Shown: piece by piece, positions 46,901 through 59,700 of the stretch
Layout: the number at the start of each line of letters is the position of its first letter
Position numbering within the stretch: position 1 is the first letter of the stretch
Origin: Notolepis coatsorum
Lineage: Eukaryota > Chordata > Actinopteri > Aulopiformes > Paralepididae
Direction: 5' to 3'
Length of the DNA: 64,000 nt
Assembly (NCBI GenBank): GCA_963971535.1
Contig: OZ020601.1
Coordinates: forward strand, 17,463,262 to 17,527,261
The notes under the pieces: generated by a model
The model's input: the letters and a program-made list of their open reading frames with translations, nothing else
Database searches by the model: none
What the model was told of the DNA's origin: nothing
Made by a program: the position numbers and the translations under genes

Positions 46901-49900
46901 AGTGGTGGCAGACTGGGTATATTGATGGGTATAACCAATGGCGGGGAATGTGTTAAGGGTCAAGTGTCTTGCTCAAGGACACATTCGACAAGCCCGGGAA
47001 TCGAACCGGGAACCTCCAGATTACCAGACGACTGCTCTACCTCCCAAGCCGCGGTCTCATTTGATTACTGTAATCACACCAAGGTATCAAAACAATTTCC
47101 CACGACGACATTAGGCTTGATGATGAGACATGATTTTGTAATCTTTTTTTTTACACAAAATGTTTTGCCTCATTGTTTGCATTTTGTGCCTCATTGTTTG
47201 CATTTTGTGCCTCATTGTTTGCATTTTGTTCCTCATTGTTTGCATTTTGTATTTTGTGCCTCATTGTTTGCATTTTGTTCCTCATTGTTTGCATTTTGTG
47301 CCTCATTGTTTGCATTTTGTATTTTGTACCTCATTGTTTGCATTTTGTTCCTCATTGTTTGCATTTTGTACCTCATTGTTTGCATTTTGTACCTCATTGT
47401 TTGCATTTTGTACCTCATTGTTTGCATTTTGTACCTCATTGTTTGCATTTTGTTTTTTTATTATTATAATGCAGGACCTCTTTAGGGGGGGTCTTTATTC
47501 GGCATGCAACGAACTGGACATGCAATTGGAGCGGCACACACACACACACCGCGATACACACACACACATGCATTGTCTTTTTCTCAGTCGCCGATGCGAT
47601 TGAGTCTCTGCGCCTAACCCACCCCGTCGTCCTTCCCCCCCATGGGCAGCCGGAGAAAGATAGGGCGTCAACGTGAGCCGCGCCCCGGGGACCAATCCAA
47701 GTGCTCCTGTCCGTCTTCGTCAAGGACGCCACAGCGTTAGCGATCTGTTGTTGTGCATGTTTTTCCATTGGGTTCATCTTATCGCGGGGGAAACCCTTGC
47801 GAGCACGGGGAGAACATGCAAACTCCACACAGAAAGGCCCGGGAGACACCCCACATTTTGTATTTTGTACCTCATTGTTTGCATTTTGTACTTAACACAT
47901 TGGACGCCAGAGGGTGCTACGGTCATTGGGCCGTTGTCTGCCATCGATTTGTTCAATGGAGAGAATCCCGTGTTTGCGAGTGCTTAAACTATATGAAATA
48001 TTATAGCTATGGATCTAATAACGTTGTCGATTGTCAGCAGTGTTGGGCAAGTTACTTTTAAAAAGTAACTAGTTACAGTTACTAGTTACTTCTTCCAAAA
48101 AGTAACTAAATTACTTACTCAGTTACAAATGATAAAAGTAACTAGTTACTTCAGAAAGTAACTATTGCGTTACTTTCAAGTAATTTTTTTACATAAACAA
48201 CATACACAAATCTAAACTATTTTAATGTTGCTGTGGGACAAAGTGAGACTAGCCTCCAATCAAATGCCATGTATGTAGATATTATAATTACTATGTTTAG
48301 TGGATCATACAAATACAAACACAATAGATGTTTTGGTACTTTTGATATGTATTGCCCCTCAACAGGCCACACCTGGGCAACATTAAATTATGCTTGTTAA
48401 GCACTATACCAAAAATAACAAATATATACTGATTGATTGAACATTTTAATTAACAGATTGCAGAATGGGTACAGTACAGTACAGCTCAATACACACAATT
48501 GTTAAGGGGATGCAGACCAGAGAAAGACTTTCGTCTTGTTTACATCAGGGTCCCCCCATTTTCAATTCATGACATTTATGACATAGACAACATACAGATA
48601 TAAGAATCTAATCTAATCATCTAAACCAGGGGTCAGGAACCTTTTTGACTGGGAGAGCCATAAAAGCCAAATATTTCTAAATATATTTCATTGAGAGCCA
48701 TATAGTATTTTTAACGTATAATAAATTAAATATGTCTTACTTTTAATGCGACTTCTGGTGCTGCATGGTTTTGCTGATGGCCTTGTAATCTGGTTCATAC
48801 GTGCTGAGGTTGAGCTTCATGCAGGCGTTGAGGCTTCCATCAGTTAAACGTGAGCGTAGGTTGGTCTTAATGTTCCTCATATGCGAGAATGACTGCCCAT
48901 ATGCATATGTAGAGCCAAACATGGTCAATACGGCAATACTCACGCTGCATTGTGTGGTATGTCACAGGAAGCTCGTTCCAAGTTTTAAGAATCAGCTGGT
49001 CTTCAGGTTGAAGATTTTTAATTTCTGTCCACTTGTGTTCCCTCGCCAGCTCTGCTCGCTATATCTTCAGCTACAGATACTATTAGCTGTATCTTCAAAA
49101 CTAATTTCTGGGGGAGCTCCAGTAGCTCACCACGTACCGCGAGTGCTATTTCAGCGCCGTGGACAACCGTGCTCGTCACGGATCTGGGGTTGAGCGCGTT
49201 CGAATCCCGGACGGCAGCCATGCCTTTCCCAGAGTGTCTTCCCCCCCATCTGAACCCTTTCAGCCTGCTTCTGTCGGTCGAACTTGACCAAGTATAAATG
49301 CGATGAAAAAAGCGATAAACGCTAAAAGAACCAGCTGACTGGTCAAAGTTTAAAAAAAAAAAATAAAATTCTGTTTACTTTAAAATGACACAGTATTATT
49401 AAGAAATATCACAAGTATTAAAAAAAAAAAAAAAAAAACGTTTTTTTTTTTTTAATTTCTGGGAGCCATATGCTGTCACCAGAAGAGCCATATATGGCTC
49501 GCGAGCCATAGGTTCCCGACCCCTGATCTAAACTAATCTAATCATGACATTTAAGACATGCATGACATATATATATATATATATCTGAGCACCTGAAGAC
49601 TGTGCTATTAAACCAGGAAGTGCAGCACTGTTGATAAGGCTGTAGCCTCCACTACGGTATAGTGCCCTGCGCTGCAACACAACTATAACAAGAGCGAACA
49701 AATAACGCTCATTGACTGCTCGCTTGTGTTGTTCGTTGGATTAGTTTTGGATTATTTGGGCTCGCCAAACAAACTATCAAAACGCTCATGGACCCGCGGT
49801 GTGTCGTTGACTGAGTCGATTGTGTTGTGCTGTGTGTCAGACCCTGGATGCTTTCGAAACACCCGCCCACCTCTACCTCTGATTGGCTTACCATGACATT

Positions 49901-50812
49901 TTACTCAACCTCAGCCAATCGTGCACTGTCCACTAACCAAGGAAAAAAAGTATTGCTTCTCGGCGCAGAGAACTGTCTGATGAAAAAAACAACTTCAATG
50001 ATTATTCAATCATAGTAACGTGCCGCATTTTTTGGCAGTAACGGTAACGGCGTTATTAAGATTGGAAGAGTAATCCGTTAGATTACTCGTTACTGAAAAA
50101 ACTAACGCCGTTAGTAACGCTGTTACTTATAACGCCGTTATTCCCATCACTGATTGTCAGTGAGTTTATTCTGGTCAACATGCAAAAAACAGATTGTTTT
50201 TTCATCCGTAAATTTCCGCTTTATACCGTGTTGAATTAGGGCTGGGCGATATAACGATAACGATAAATATCGCGATATATTTTAATAATCGATATCGAAT
50301 ATCGAAATAAAAAAAGAATCGAAAAATCGTTTTTTTTTATTTTTTATTTTTTTATTTTTTTTACCTGCAACAGGGCAGTTTTAAAACCAGAGACAGTGGA
50401 CAGACTTGTCTTTCTTGCCTGCAACTTAAAGTAATGGCTTTGCTTGTCCAAATGACAATACTGACCAAATTCAGATTTCTTTTTCTCTTGTCCATTTATT
50501 TTGTTTGCTTTCTAATTTAAAATACATTTTGAAACCGTCTGTACACAGTAGGCTATGTGTGCTAGCAGAACTAGACTCCAGTCATGAGTCACGGTGCACA
50601 TGTGCGGTGGTTTGTCCACCAAAAAAGCGCCAAAAGATCGAAAATAAACTAGCAGAGCCAGAACTGTTCAACTCCTCTGGAGCCACAGCCAGCAGAGAAG
50701 CCGGTTTACTTTAGCTTTTAAACCAGCTGCAGCCTGAGAACTGGAGTGTGAGGGGATGTAACACTAAAGATGGCGGCAATGACAAAGAATTGCTGCAAAA
50801 TAAACATACATC

Positions 50813-50852
<40 letters not shown>

Positions 50853-53800
50853 TTATAACAATTCGATAATTATCGATATCGAGAAATAAAATAAAATTAT
50901 CATATCGTTATCGCGATATGATTTTTTTCCATATCGCCCAGCCCTATGTTGAATGTGAGTATAGTTTGGGTGATTCTGAGTCATCCCAGGAAGACGCGAA
51001 AATAGCCCTTTAGTGAAATCCAGTCATCACGTTGTAATTCTTCGCCTGATTATCGAATCTTCCTGAAATCAACGCTAGATTATCATTATTATGTCTCCTC
51101 ATGCACACATGAAATGGGGCTTGGAGCGGGGCGCAGAATGGGTTAATGTTGTACTTTAGTTTGTATATTGTATATTTTGTATAGTGTTTGGACTTTATTA
51201 TTTTTATTCTTTTACTGTATGAAGCACATTCTCAGGAGGCTCATACAGAACCAAGCATTTCATTGTAACATACTTTAAACATGACAAATAAAACAGAAGT
51301 TGGTAGAAGTTGTCCGTCCCCTCACCTCCCGCCTCTCACCTCCCCCGCCTCACCTCCCGTCTCTCCCCCCCGCCTCACCTCCCGTCTCTCCCCCCCGCCT
51401 CACCTCCCGTCTCTCTCCCCGGGCTGGCAGCTGCAGTCGGGGTCGGAGTCGCCCGTCTCGGCGTAGTCCTTGTAGAAGGTGGACAGACAGACTTGGCTGC
51501 GCTGCACCAGAGTGCCACCAGGGGGCATGAAGGGGGGCGGCGTGGAGGTGTCCCGCGGCCCCACGGGAGGCTTCCGGGAGCCGGGGTCACAGGAGCCGTT
51601 GGTCCCTGTGTTGCGGAGGACAGCTTGTCGGGACAGGTTGACCTCTGTGGCAGGGACGGGGGGAGACAGGTCATCAGAATCCAAAAGGTCAGAGTAGTTT
51701 TACACATACAAGGAATTTCATTTGGTCGTTTGGTGCGACATTAACGGAGTCGGATGGACAATTACGGTAGAATATAATAAAAGGTAGAATGAGATCAAAT
51801 GGAATATAAACTAAATTAAAATAGAAGTAGAATAGAATTATAAAATAAAATAGGCCAGGGCTGTACAATTGTACATGATGTGGTCGAGTATATACACTAA
51901 TTAGAATAAAAAGGGTTGTGCAATTGATTAGTAATGTGCAAAAAGAATGAACAGTCAAGTATGAAGAGTGTATATATACAAATATATAGTCCAGTAATGG
52001 TGTGTTAGAGAGCAAGGTTACTACTATGATTAACTAAAACTAATGCTAACTTAAAGAGGTCGTTCAGATTTTAGGAACCCTAGCATTATTTCTTACTCAC
52101 CAATGATGTCCTTTCTCAGCACAATCCATGCTGTTCCTCATATTAGCTCCAGATGGTTGGCCACAGACCAACGCCAGGCCAATGGGGTCGAGCTCCTGTC
52201 TGTACAAGCTGACTGATGCTCACTGACGTCTACTTTGTGTGCAGAGTAAGGTTCAGTGAGCTTCCGTCAGCTCGGAAGCTTGTGGCTAAGGATTCAAGGA
52301 TTCTACCAATCGACACCATCATTGGTAAGCAGGAGAAAGGGCTAGAATTCTCCCTTTAAATATCCAATCAAGATGTATTTTACCCTCAAAATGCTCTATA
52401 TTGAATAACAATTTGTATAAATATGTTTGTCCACGTGTTCAATAAACTACTGAAAATAGCTTCACAGCATCTCTACACCTTTACCCTCATTGAGATGCAA
52501 TGATCTATGAATGCAAATTGCCAACAAGCACTAGGGCTGGGCGATATAACGATAACGATAATTATCGCGATATATTTTAATAAAAAAAAAAAATCGGAAA
52601 AAGAAATCGCATATTTTCTATTTATTTTTTACCTGCAACAGGGCAGTTTTAAAACCAGAGACAGTGGACAGACTTGTCTTTCTTGCCTGCAACTTAAAGT
52701 AATGGCTTTGCTTGTCCAAATGACAATACTGACCAAATTGAGATTTATTTTTCTCTTGTCCATTTATTTTGTTTGCTTTCTAATTTAAAATACAGTTTGA
52801 AACCGTCTGTACACAGTAGGCTGTGTGTGCTAACAGAGCTAGTCTCCAGTCATGAGTCACGGTGCACATGTGCAGTGGTTTGTCCACCAAAAAAGCGCCA
52901 AAAGATAGAAAAGAAACTAGCAGAGCCAGAACTGTTCAACTCCCCTGGAGCCACAGCCAGCAGAGAAGCCGGTTTACTTTCGCTTTCAAACCAGCTGCAG
53001 CCTGAGAACTGGAGTGTGAGGGGCTGTAACACTAAAAATGGCGGCAACGACAAAGAATTGCTGCAAAATAAACATACATCTGTTGTTTAATTAAAAAATT
53101 AAATAGAGTGATATGATATTGTTATCGATATTGTTATCGCAATATCATTTTTGGCCATATCGCCCAGCCCTAACAAGCACCCATTGATATTGACCAGGAA
53201 TTCAAACTCAGCTTTCTGTGTAGCTGAAGCTAAAGGTGGCAGGTTACCAAATATTGGACCTATTAGTGACATCACACATTCAACTACAGAGAAGCTCTCC
53301 CTCTCCAGGGGAAGGGACTGAAACGTTCTGCACAAATAACAATCTGTATCCTCAAAGTTATGCCTCCAAGAGGAGTAACCATGAAAACTAATCTATAAAC
53401 TTAAACTAGGATGAATAAGGAGTATAATGGCGTTCTCCTTTATTCTTCTCCGTTTTCCTTCCTTTAATTCACCTTTTGTCAAAGCTGGTTTTCATTGAGA
53501 AATAAATGGGTTAGGCCATTGATAAACGTGTGGTAATGAGTGCGCTTGTGTACACTGGGAGGTGCAGCTAATCACTAATAAAGTCTGTCATGTCTTGCTC
53601 AAGGACAATTCGACACGCTGCCGGAATCTAACTACCGTAATTTTCTGACTATAAGCCGCGGCTTTTCCCCCCATTTTTCGACCCTGCGGCTTATATAACG
53701 GTGCGGCTAATCTATGGATTTGTACAGCTAACTGGGCGCGCTCAGCTCTGTGACCGTCAGATCAGACTCGTAAATCTGCTGCAGCAGTGCACGCCTTGCC

Positions 53801-56718
53801 CCTCCTCCTGCCCCTCACAGACCCACGTCAACAAACCCTTATGGCAAGAGTCGAGTGCATGAGCAGCTCAGAGCTCCTATTTCAACATAACTGAAGCATT
53901 AAACAAAATGACCCAGTCGACTATTCACTTTAGTTTAATACATGAGGCATTGTCTAATGTTATCTAGCTGGCTAGCTACTGATAGCTCCTGATATCAACG
54001 TCTGATATCATCAGTTTGGCATTCGATTTCGCAGGTGCTGGCTAGCGTTGGCTAACTAGCTATCGTTCTGTGAGCTAACGTTAGTACCTACCTAGTGTTG
54101 GCTAACTAGCTATCGTTCCGTGAGCTAACGTTAGTACCTACCTAGTGTTGGCAAACTAGCTATCGTTCCGTGAGCTAACGTTAGTACCTACCTAGTGTTG
54201 GCTAACTATCTATCGCTCCGTGAGCTAACGTTAGTACCTACCTAGTGTTGGCTAACTAGCTATCGTTCCGTGAGCTAACGTTAGTACCTACCTAGTGTTG
54301 GCTAACTAGCTATCATTCTGTGAGCTAACGTTAGTACCTACCTAGTGTTGGCTAACTAGCTATCGTTCCGTGAGCTAACGTTAGTACCTACCTAGTGTTG
54401 GCTAACTAGCTATCGTTCCGTGAGCTAACGTTAGTACCTACCTAGTATTGGCTAACTAGCTATAGTTCCGTGAGCTAACGTTAGTACTAGGGGTGCACGA
54501 TATTGATTTTTTGACCCCAATATCGATACCGATAACTTTCTGCTCCTATATATATTGTATTATTATTTTAAAAATGTGTATTCCTGTAGTTTTGACTAAC
54601 CAGATTTATCATGACATGAGCGTTACTACTATGAACAAAACAAAGCCAAGACAACCGTTTTGACTCTTCAAATAAAGTGACCATATTTATTTTTCCAAAT
54701 AAATATAATTTGAATCACAAAATTCACAATCCGTCAATAACTTGTAAACATAAGGTTTATCACTCAGTGATGTAAAAATAAAATAAAGGCCTCTAGAACT
54801 GTTGCAAATCTTTGCATAAACATGGGATTCAAATTCAAGACTGGCAGGTAAAATCGGACAGTCAGATATGTCTCTATGTAAACAAAGTATACAAACTGAA
54901 AAAGTGCATTCCTCACAGTATCAAAAACAAATAAATAAGCTACTGAAACAAGTTCCACACAGTAACAAACAGTCATTTTACAGAACAAAGGATTAATTAT
55001 ATTACTTATAATAATCCATATAAATGACAGTGAGTGAACCCTTTTTTCCACTAAACTACTAAAGCATTGAGGTTTCAAACTTTCAATTGTTTTCGTTTTT
55101 TTCTCAAAGAGAGAGAGATGGAGAGAGAGAGAGAGAGGGGGAGAGAGAGACAGATAGATTCACGTTTGACCCTGTATTGTTATTTTTTTGATAAGTCTTC
55201 TACTGGTCGGATCAGTGGGAATTATGTACCTGGGCTCTAAATGATGAAGTAGCCGACAGAATCCTTTGTCTTCAACGAGGGAAAAGGGCTGGTCGTCAAG
55301 TGCCATCATTTCTGTGATCAAGTTAGAGATCGCTTGAGCCCTTGGGTCATTTCTGTCAAACGTCTTTAATTTTGCAAACGCCTCGTCAATAGGTACAAGC
55401 CCCGCCGGTTCCTTTGCAGCTGGCTTTGGATTAGCTTAGCCTTTAGTTGCTCGGCGGCGTCGTAGGCTTTTAATACACCATCGTAGCGGTGGTGATGTTT
55501 CAGGTGACTTATTATGTTGGATGTGTTATAGCTTGTTGCCCTTTTCCCTCCTCGTGGAACTTCTGCATTTGTTACAAATAGCAAGCAAACTGTTTTCCTC
55601 TGAAACTTTAAAAAGTCCCACACTACCGACGCCATGTTTTTTTTTTACTATACGCGCTGCTTCTGAAAGTTACGTGACTACGTCACAGCCAGGCATGAGA
55701 AAGGGAGCGCTGGATTTGTGAAAAACTCGCTCGTCCTAAACCACAGTACTGGCAAAACGGGAGGAGCCTACAGTAAAAACAAACGCCCTTCATCCCAATC
55801 CACCCACACCGCATTTTTTTTACCAAAAAATATATTATATATTATCAGAGCTATCAATAATTTTATCGGGTTTATCGGGATGACGTCATAATTGCCGATA
55901 ATTATCGTGCATCCCTAGTTAGTACCTACCTAGTGTTGGCTAACTAGCTATCGTTCCGTGAGCTAACGTTAGTACCTACCTAGTGTTGGCTAACTAGCTA
56001 TCGTTCCGTGAGCTAACGTTAGTACCTAGCTACCGTTACTGTTTAAACAAAAATGTTAATAAATGGGAGCTTCCTCAAACAGCCATCTCTTTCCCGACAA
56101 TCCCCTCTGTGCACAAACCCTTACATATGGTAATTAAACATTAAAACACCGGCGGCTTATAGTCCAGTGCGGCTTATATATGTACACATCATTCAATTTA
56201 GCTGCTGCGGCTTATATTCAGGTGCGCCTTATAGTCCGACAATTACGGTAGGAACCTTCTGAGCCGCTGGCGCCCCTTGTAGACGTCACATGGTGGGGTG
56301 GGCTTCCCACTCTCCAAGACAGTTATAGGGAAACCACAAAGACAATTGTCTGAGTTGTATGTACTTCGGAATAGGGACAAGGCTCAGCAAATATTGTCGG
56401 ATCCTTTGCATCCCCTTCATGGTGAGTTTAACATGCTTCCATCTGGAAGGCGCTATAGAGTTCCTCATTAAACATATTTAAGAAGTCCTTCATCCCACAT
56501 GCCATTGCCATGAATTCTTAGATTTTAATTTTAACCATGGTACTGGTTAGGTACCTGAAGCTCTGTCCCTGTTTTTGTTTCTCTTTTTGCCTATGTACAG
56601 TATTGGGCTGTTTTCTTTTTTTTGTGCTGTGACATGTGGTGTTTGTATTGTGTTGTCTTGTGGATTGCAACCATGGTGAAGCCAAAGACAAATTTCCATG
56701 AAAGTGGACAAATAAAAA

Positions 56719-56777
<59 letters not shown>

Positions 56778-59700
56778 ACCAAGCGTTGCAGGGCCACGGC
56801 TAAGAGAATAGCCAAAGATTCCAAAGTCACCGAAACTGCCGCCTCTTTGCACTGCTGCGGTCAGGCAAGCGCTAGTCTCATGGCCGGCACAGAGAGACTC
56901 AGAAGGAGCTTCTATCCCCAGGCCATCAGGATACTCAATGACTCTTACGTAACATCAACCCATCCATCTACACTCATTGCACACATCCACACGCACACTC
57001 ACTTTAAACAAACACTCATCTTAACACTCACTTTAGACATTTTAACACTACTGTACATCATATTTATCTATTTATTAAAGATATTTTCACCACATCCATA
57101 CCTCATTTGCACATTGCCTTAAAAAATAAAAATAAAATAAAAATGTTTACCTCATTGTCTGCATTTTTACTTAATTGTACTTAGGTTGTACTTTAGTTTG
57201 TATATTGTATAGTGCTATTCCTCTTTTACTTACTGTATGAAGCACATTCTCAGGGGCTCATACAGAACCAAGCATTTCACCGTAATGTACATGTACTTTA
57301 TACGAGACTTTATGGTCGCTGTTGACACAGAGGATCAAACCAGCCTGCCATCTTTCACTCACTGTCAGTGGAGGCTTTCATGCTGTTCAAGCTGTTGCTC
57401 TTCACCAGGGGGCCTGTCAGAGATTCGTGGCTGGAGCTTTCACTCAGGCCACTCCAGCTGGACTGACGAATCAGACTTGAGTGAAGGCGGGGCCTTAGGC
57501 AACCATCCATTGTGACATCTGAGGAAAACCAAAACCACACAAAACCCCCAAAAAAGTCACGTCTAGTCAAGTAGTTCAAGCTTAGTATTGAATGTAAATA
57601 TTACTTTTATAAAACGAGTGTCATGATTTGCCAATAGGGTGAGAGAATGTCACTTGAAGGCGGGACGTTTCTGTTTGAAGATAATTCAAATCAGCTCAAT
57701 ATGATTATATTATGTATTATGGAATTTTGGAACAAGTGAAATGATAAGATTTTAAGACTCAATACAAGATGAAATTATTATTTATTTCAGTCTACCCGTT
57801 CAAAAGACACTTGATATGCCTGACTTCCTTTAAAATGACTGTAGAAAGCAATGTACTGTATAATGTGCTCATGGCGGCTATAGTAGAGATGTAGGAGGTC
57901 ACTTTTAAAGGAACACACCAACATTGTGGGAAATGCGTTTACCGTCTTCTCCAGAGTCAGACAAGAAGATAGATACCAAATTCCTCTCGGTGCGTTCAGT
58001 AGAAAGCTATCCGGCTGCAAGCTAGCCTAGCTTAACACAATTTAATAGAAGCGTACACGTACCACTAGCCTAGCTTAAAACTCCGGGAGAGGTGTTTTTG
58101 GCCAACAGCTAGGCTAGCTGGTCTGCATCTGCTTCCATTCATTTGTGCTAAGCTAGGCTACCTTGCAGCTGGACGCACAGATTGGAAATATTTTTCTCCC
58201 ATCCCCCAATTTAGTTGTTATGCTAATTACCTTCCTGGTCTTTGCACTGCCCGACTGTCAGTCTGGGGAGGGTGTAGACCAGTGTTCGGCAATAGGCGGC
58301 CCGCGGGCCGAAATTGGCCCACCAGCAATAATATCTGGCCAGTCGCATTATTGTGATATATATACATATATATATGAGACAGAATAGGCTAGGCTATATA
58401 GTTAAGCTATAATGTCCAAACAGAGAAAATACCACCACCTAAAGAATGCGTATTATACTTTGTTTTATCCATGTTGAGAGTGAATAACAGGTAGGCTATA
58501 GGCAGCGAGGTGCAATGTAGCGCTTGCTCAACATGAATAAAGTTGGTGGACAGCGCCTGGTGCTGAAATACCAAACAAGCAGTGTGGTATGGTATGAAAT
58601 TAAAACATCCAGTTCAGTAAGTCATTAAAATGTTATCTTTACTTATATACGACTGTGACGGCACCACACATGTGAACAGTAACAATGTAATCAAACTGAC
58701 GTCAAATCAGAGCAAAAAAAGCTGAATCCGCTTCAAGAAGACGCTCTACATTAGGTACGAATAAGAATTACAATGAGACATTGGAAATGGAAATGCTAGA
58801 AATGGTCACACGGACTGGGAGAAGAGAACCAATGGAAAATTCCTATAGTTTCTCAATAGTCCAGTCCGCTCCACAGAGCGGGCCGTCAGACAGACGCTGG
58901 TTGCGCGAAATATAGGATAGACCGATAGAGAGAGGCGCTTGTCTCTGGTTTTATAATAAAATGGCAAAAAGACAAAGGTATAGTGTTCAGTGCAAACATG
59001 TATTATATATAATAATTGAAAGTAGAAAAAACTGCTTGTTTACAGTTTATTATGCCATCTATGCAACGCGTTTATTTTTATCAATTTTCTGCCTCTGCCA
59101 CAAATGTATGTCTTAGTTTTATAAGGTGGTCTGTCTGAGTACAAAAATAAATCACTATCAATTTATTAAATTAGCCATTGTTTTTGGTTCTGGCCCACCA
59201 TATAATGGCTTGGAAAAAACTTGGCCCGAGGCCAAACTTAATTGCCGACCCCTGGTGTAGACTATCACATGCCTCCTCCGATACATGTGGAGTCTCCAGC
59301 CGCTTCTTTTCACCTGACAGCGAGGAGTTTCACTGGGAGAGCGTAACACGTGTGGAGGTTCACGTAGATCCATATGAAATCCGCGTTCACGGAATCGTGG
59401 ACGGAATTGACCAATAAAAATGGAATCAACTGCAAAAAGGGGAATATTGCAGAATTTGGCCTAATCTGGACTGAAATTCCGTTTTTGGGTGGAACGTTTG
59501 GTGCAAAGCAAACATGACCGGGGAGGCGGGGACGCTACAGCGTGTTACACACAACACGCAGCAGTGTCCAGGCGTCTGGCTGCTTTTATGTTAACGTCGT
59601 CAAGAAGCTAAGAAATTCCGCAATAAGCCCTAAATTCAGAGCAGAGCAGTATCCTAATGACTTTTATGCCTCCGGCGATAATGTGTTTTGGAAATTCTGT

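Larger units (their letters stand above)
43925..46956. mobile_element. TTAA element hosting two hAT insertions
   Basis: Left ttaacactttctccgcca, right tggcggggaatgtgttaa, with TTAA at 43925-43928 and 46953-46956. 3032 bp including two nested hATs (44544-45584, 45699-46739); the element itself is about 930 bp. No transposase. Confidence 0.7.
48038..50152. mobile_element. hAT element, 8-bp TSD, second nesting level
   Basis: Left cagtgttgggcaagttactt, right cgttattcccatcactg. TSD attgtcag at 48030-48037 and 50153-50160. Both ends are rich in agtaact/taacg phrases. It hosts 48627-49525. 48430-48575 is the reversed tail repeat also seen at 735-860. Confidence 0.95.
47892..51146. mobile_element. 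TTAA element hosting nested hATs
   Basis: Left ttaacacattggacgccag, right ggcgcagaatgggttaa, with TTAA at 47892-47895 and 51143-51146. It is split by hATs at 48038-50152 and 50237-50946. The remaining ~430 bp resembles 26217-27112 (gattgttttttcatccgta, cgcctgattatcgaatcttc). Confidence 0.75.
53635..56248. mobile_element. TA-target DNA transposon (Tc1/mariner-Tigger-like), hosting an array and a hAT
   Basis: Left ccgtaattttctgactataa, right ttatagtccgacaattacgg, flanked by TA at 53633-53634 and 56249-56250. The flanks join into the tRNA-like repeat seen intact at 46957-47055 (ggaatc..aac / ggaacct), which gives an empty-site homologue. Inside are a 50-bp minisatellite and a hAT (54488-55917). 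No mariner transposase is seen. Confidence 0.8.

Noticed and set aside
47160..47603. Hydrophobic Phe/Cys/Leu repeat 'membrane protein'
   Set aside because: Translation of the 21-bp LINE-tail minisatellite.
54030..56032. Palindrome-rich gctaacgttagc blocks as regulatory sites
   Set aside because: They are units of a 50-bp minisatellite; similar agctaacgttagc phrases are scattered in fish DNA and give no specific evidence.
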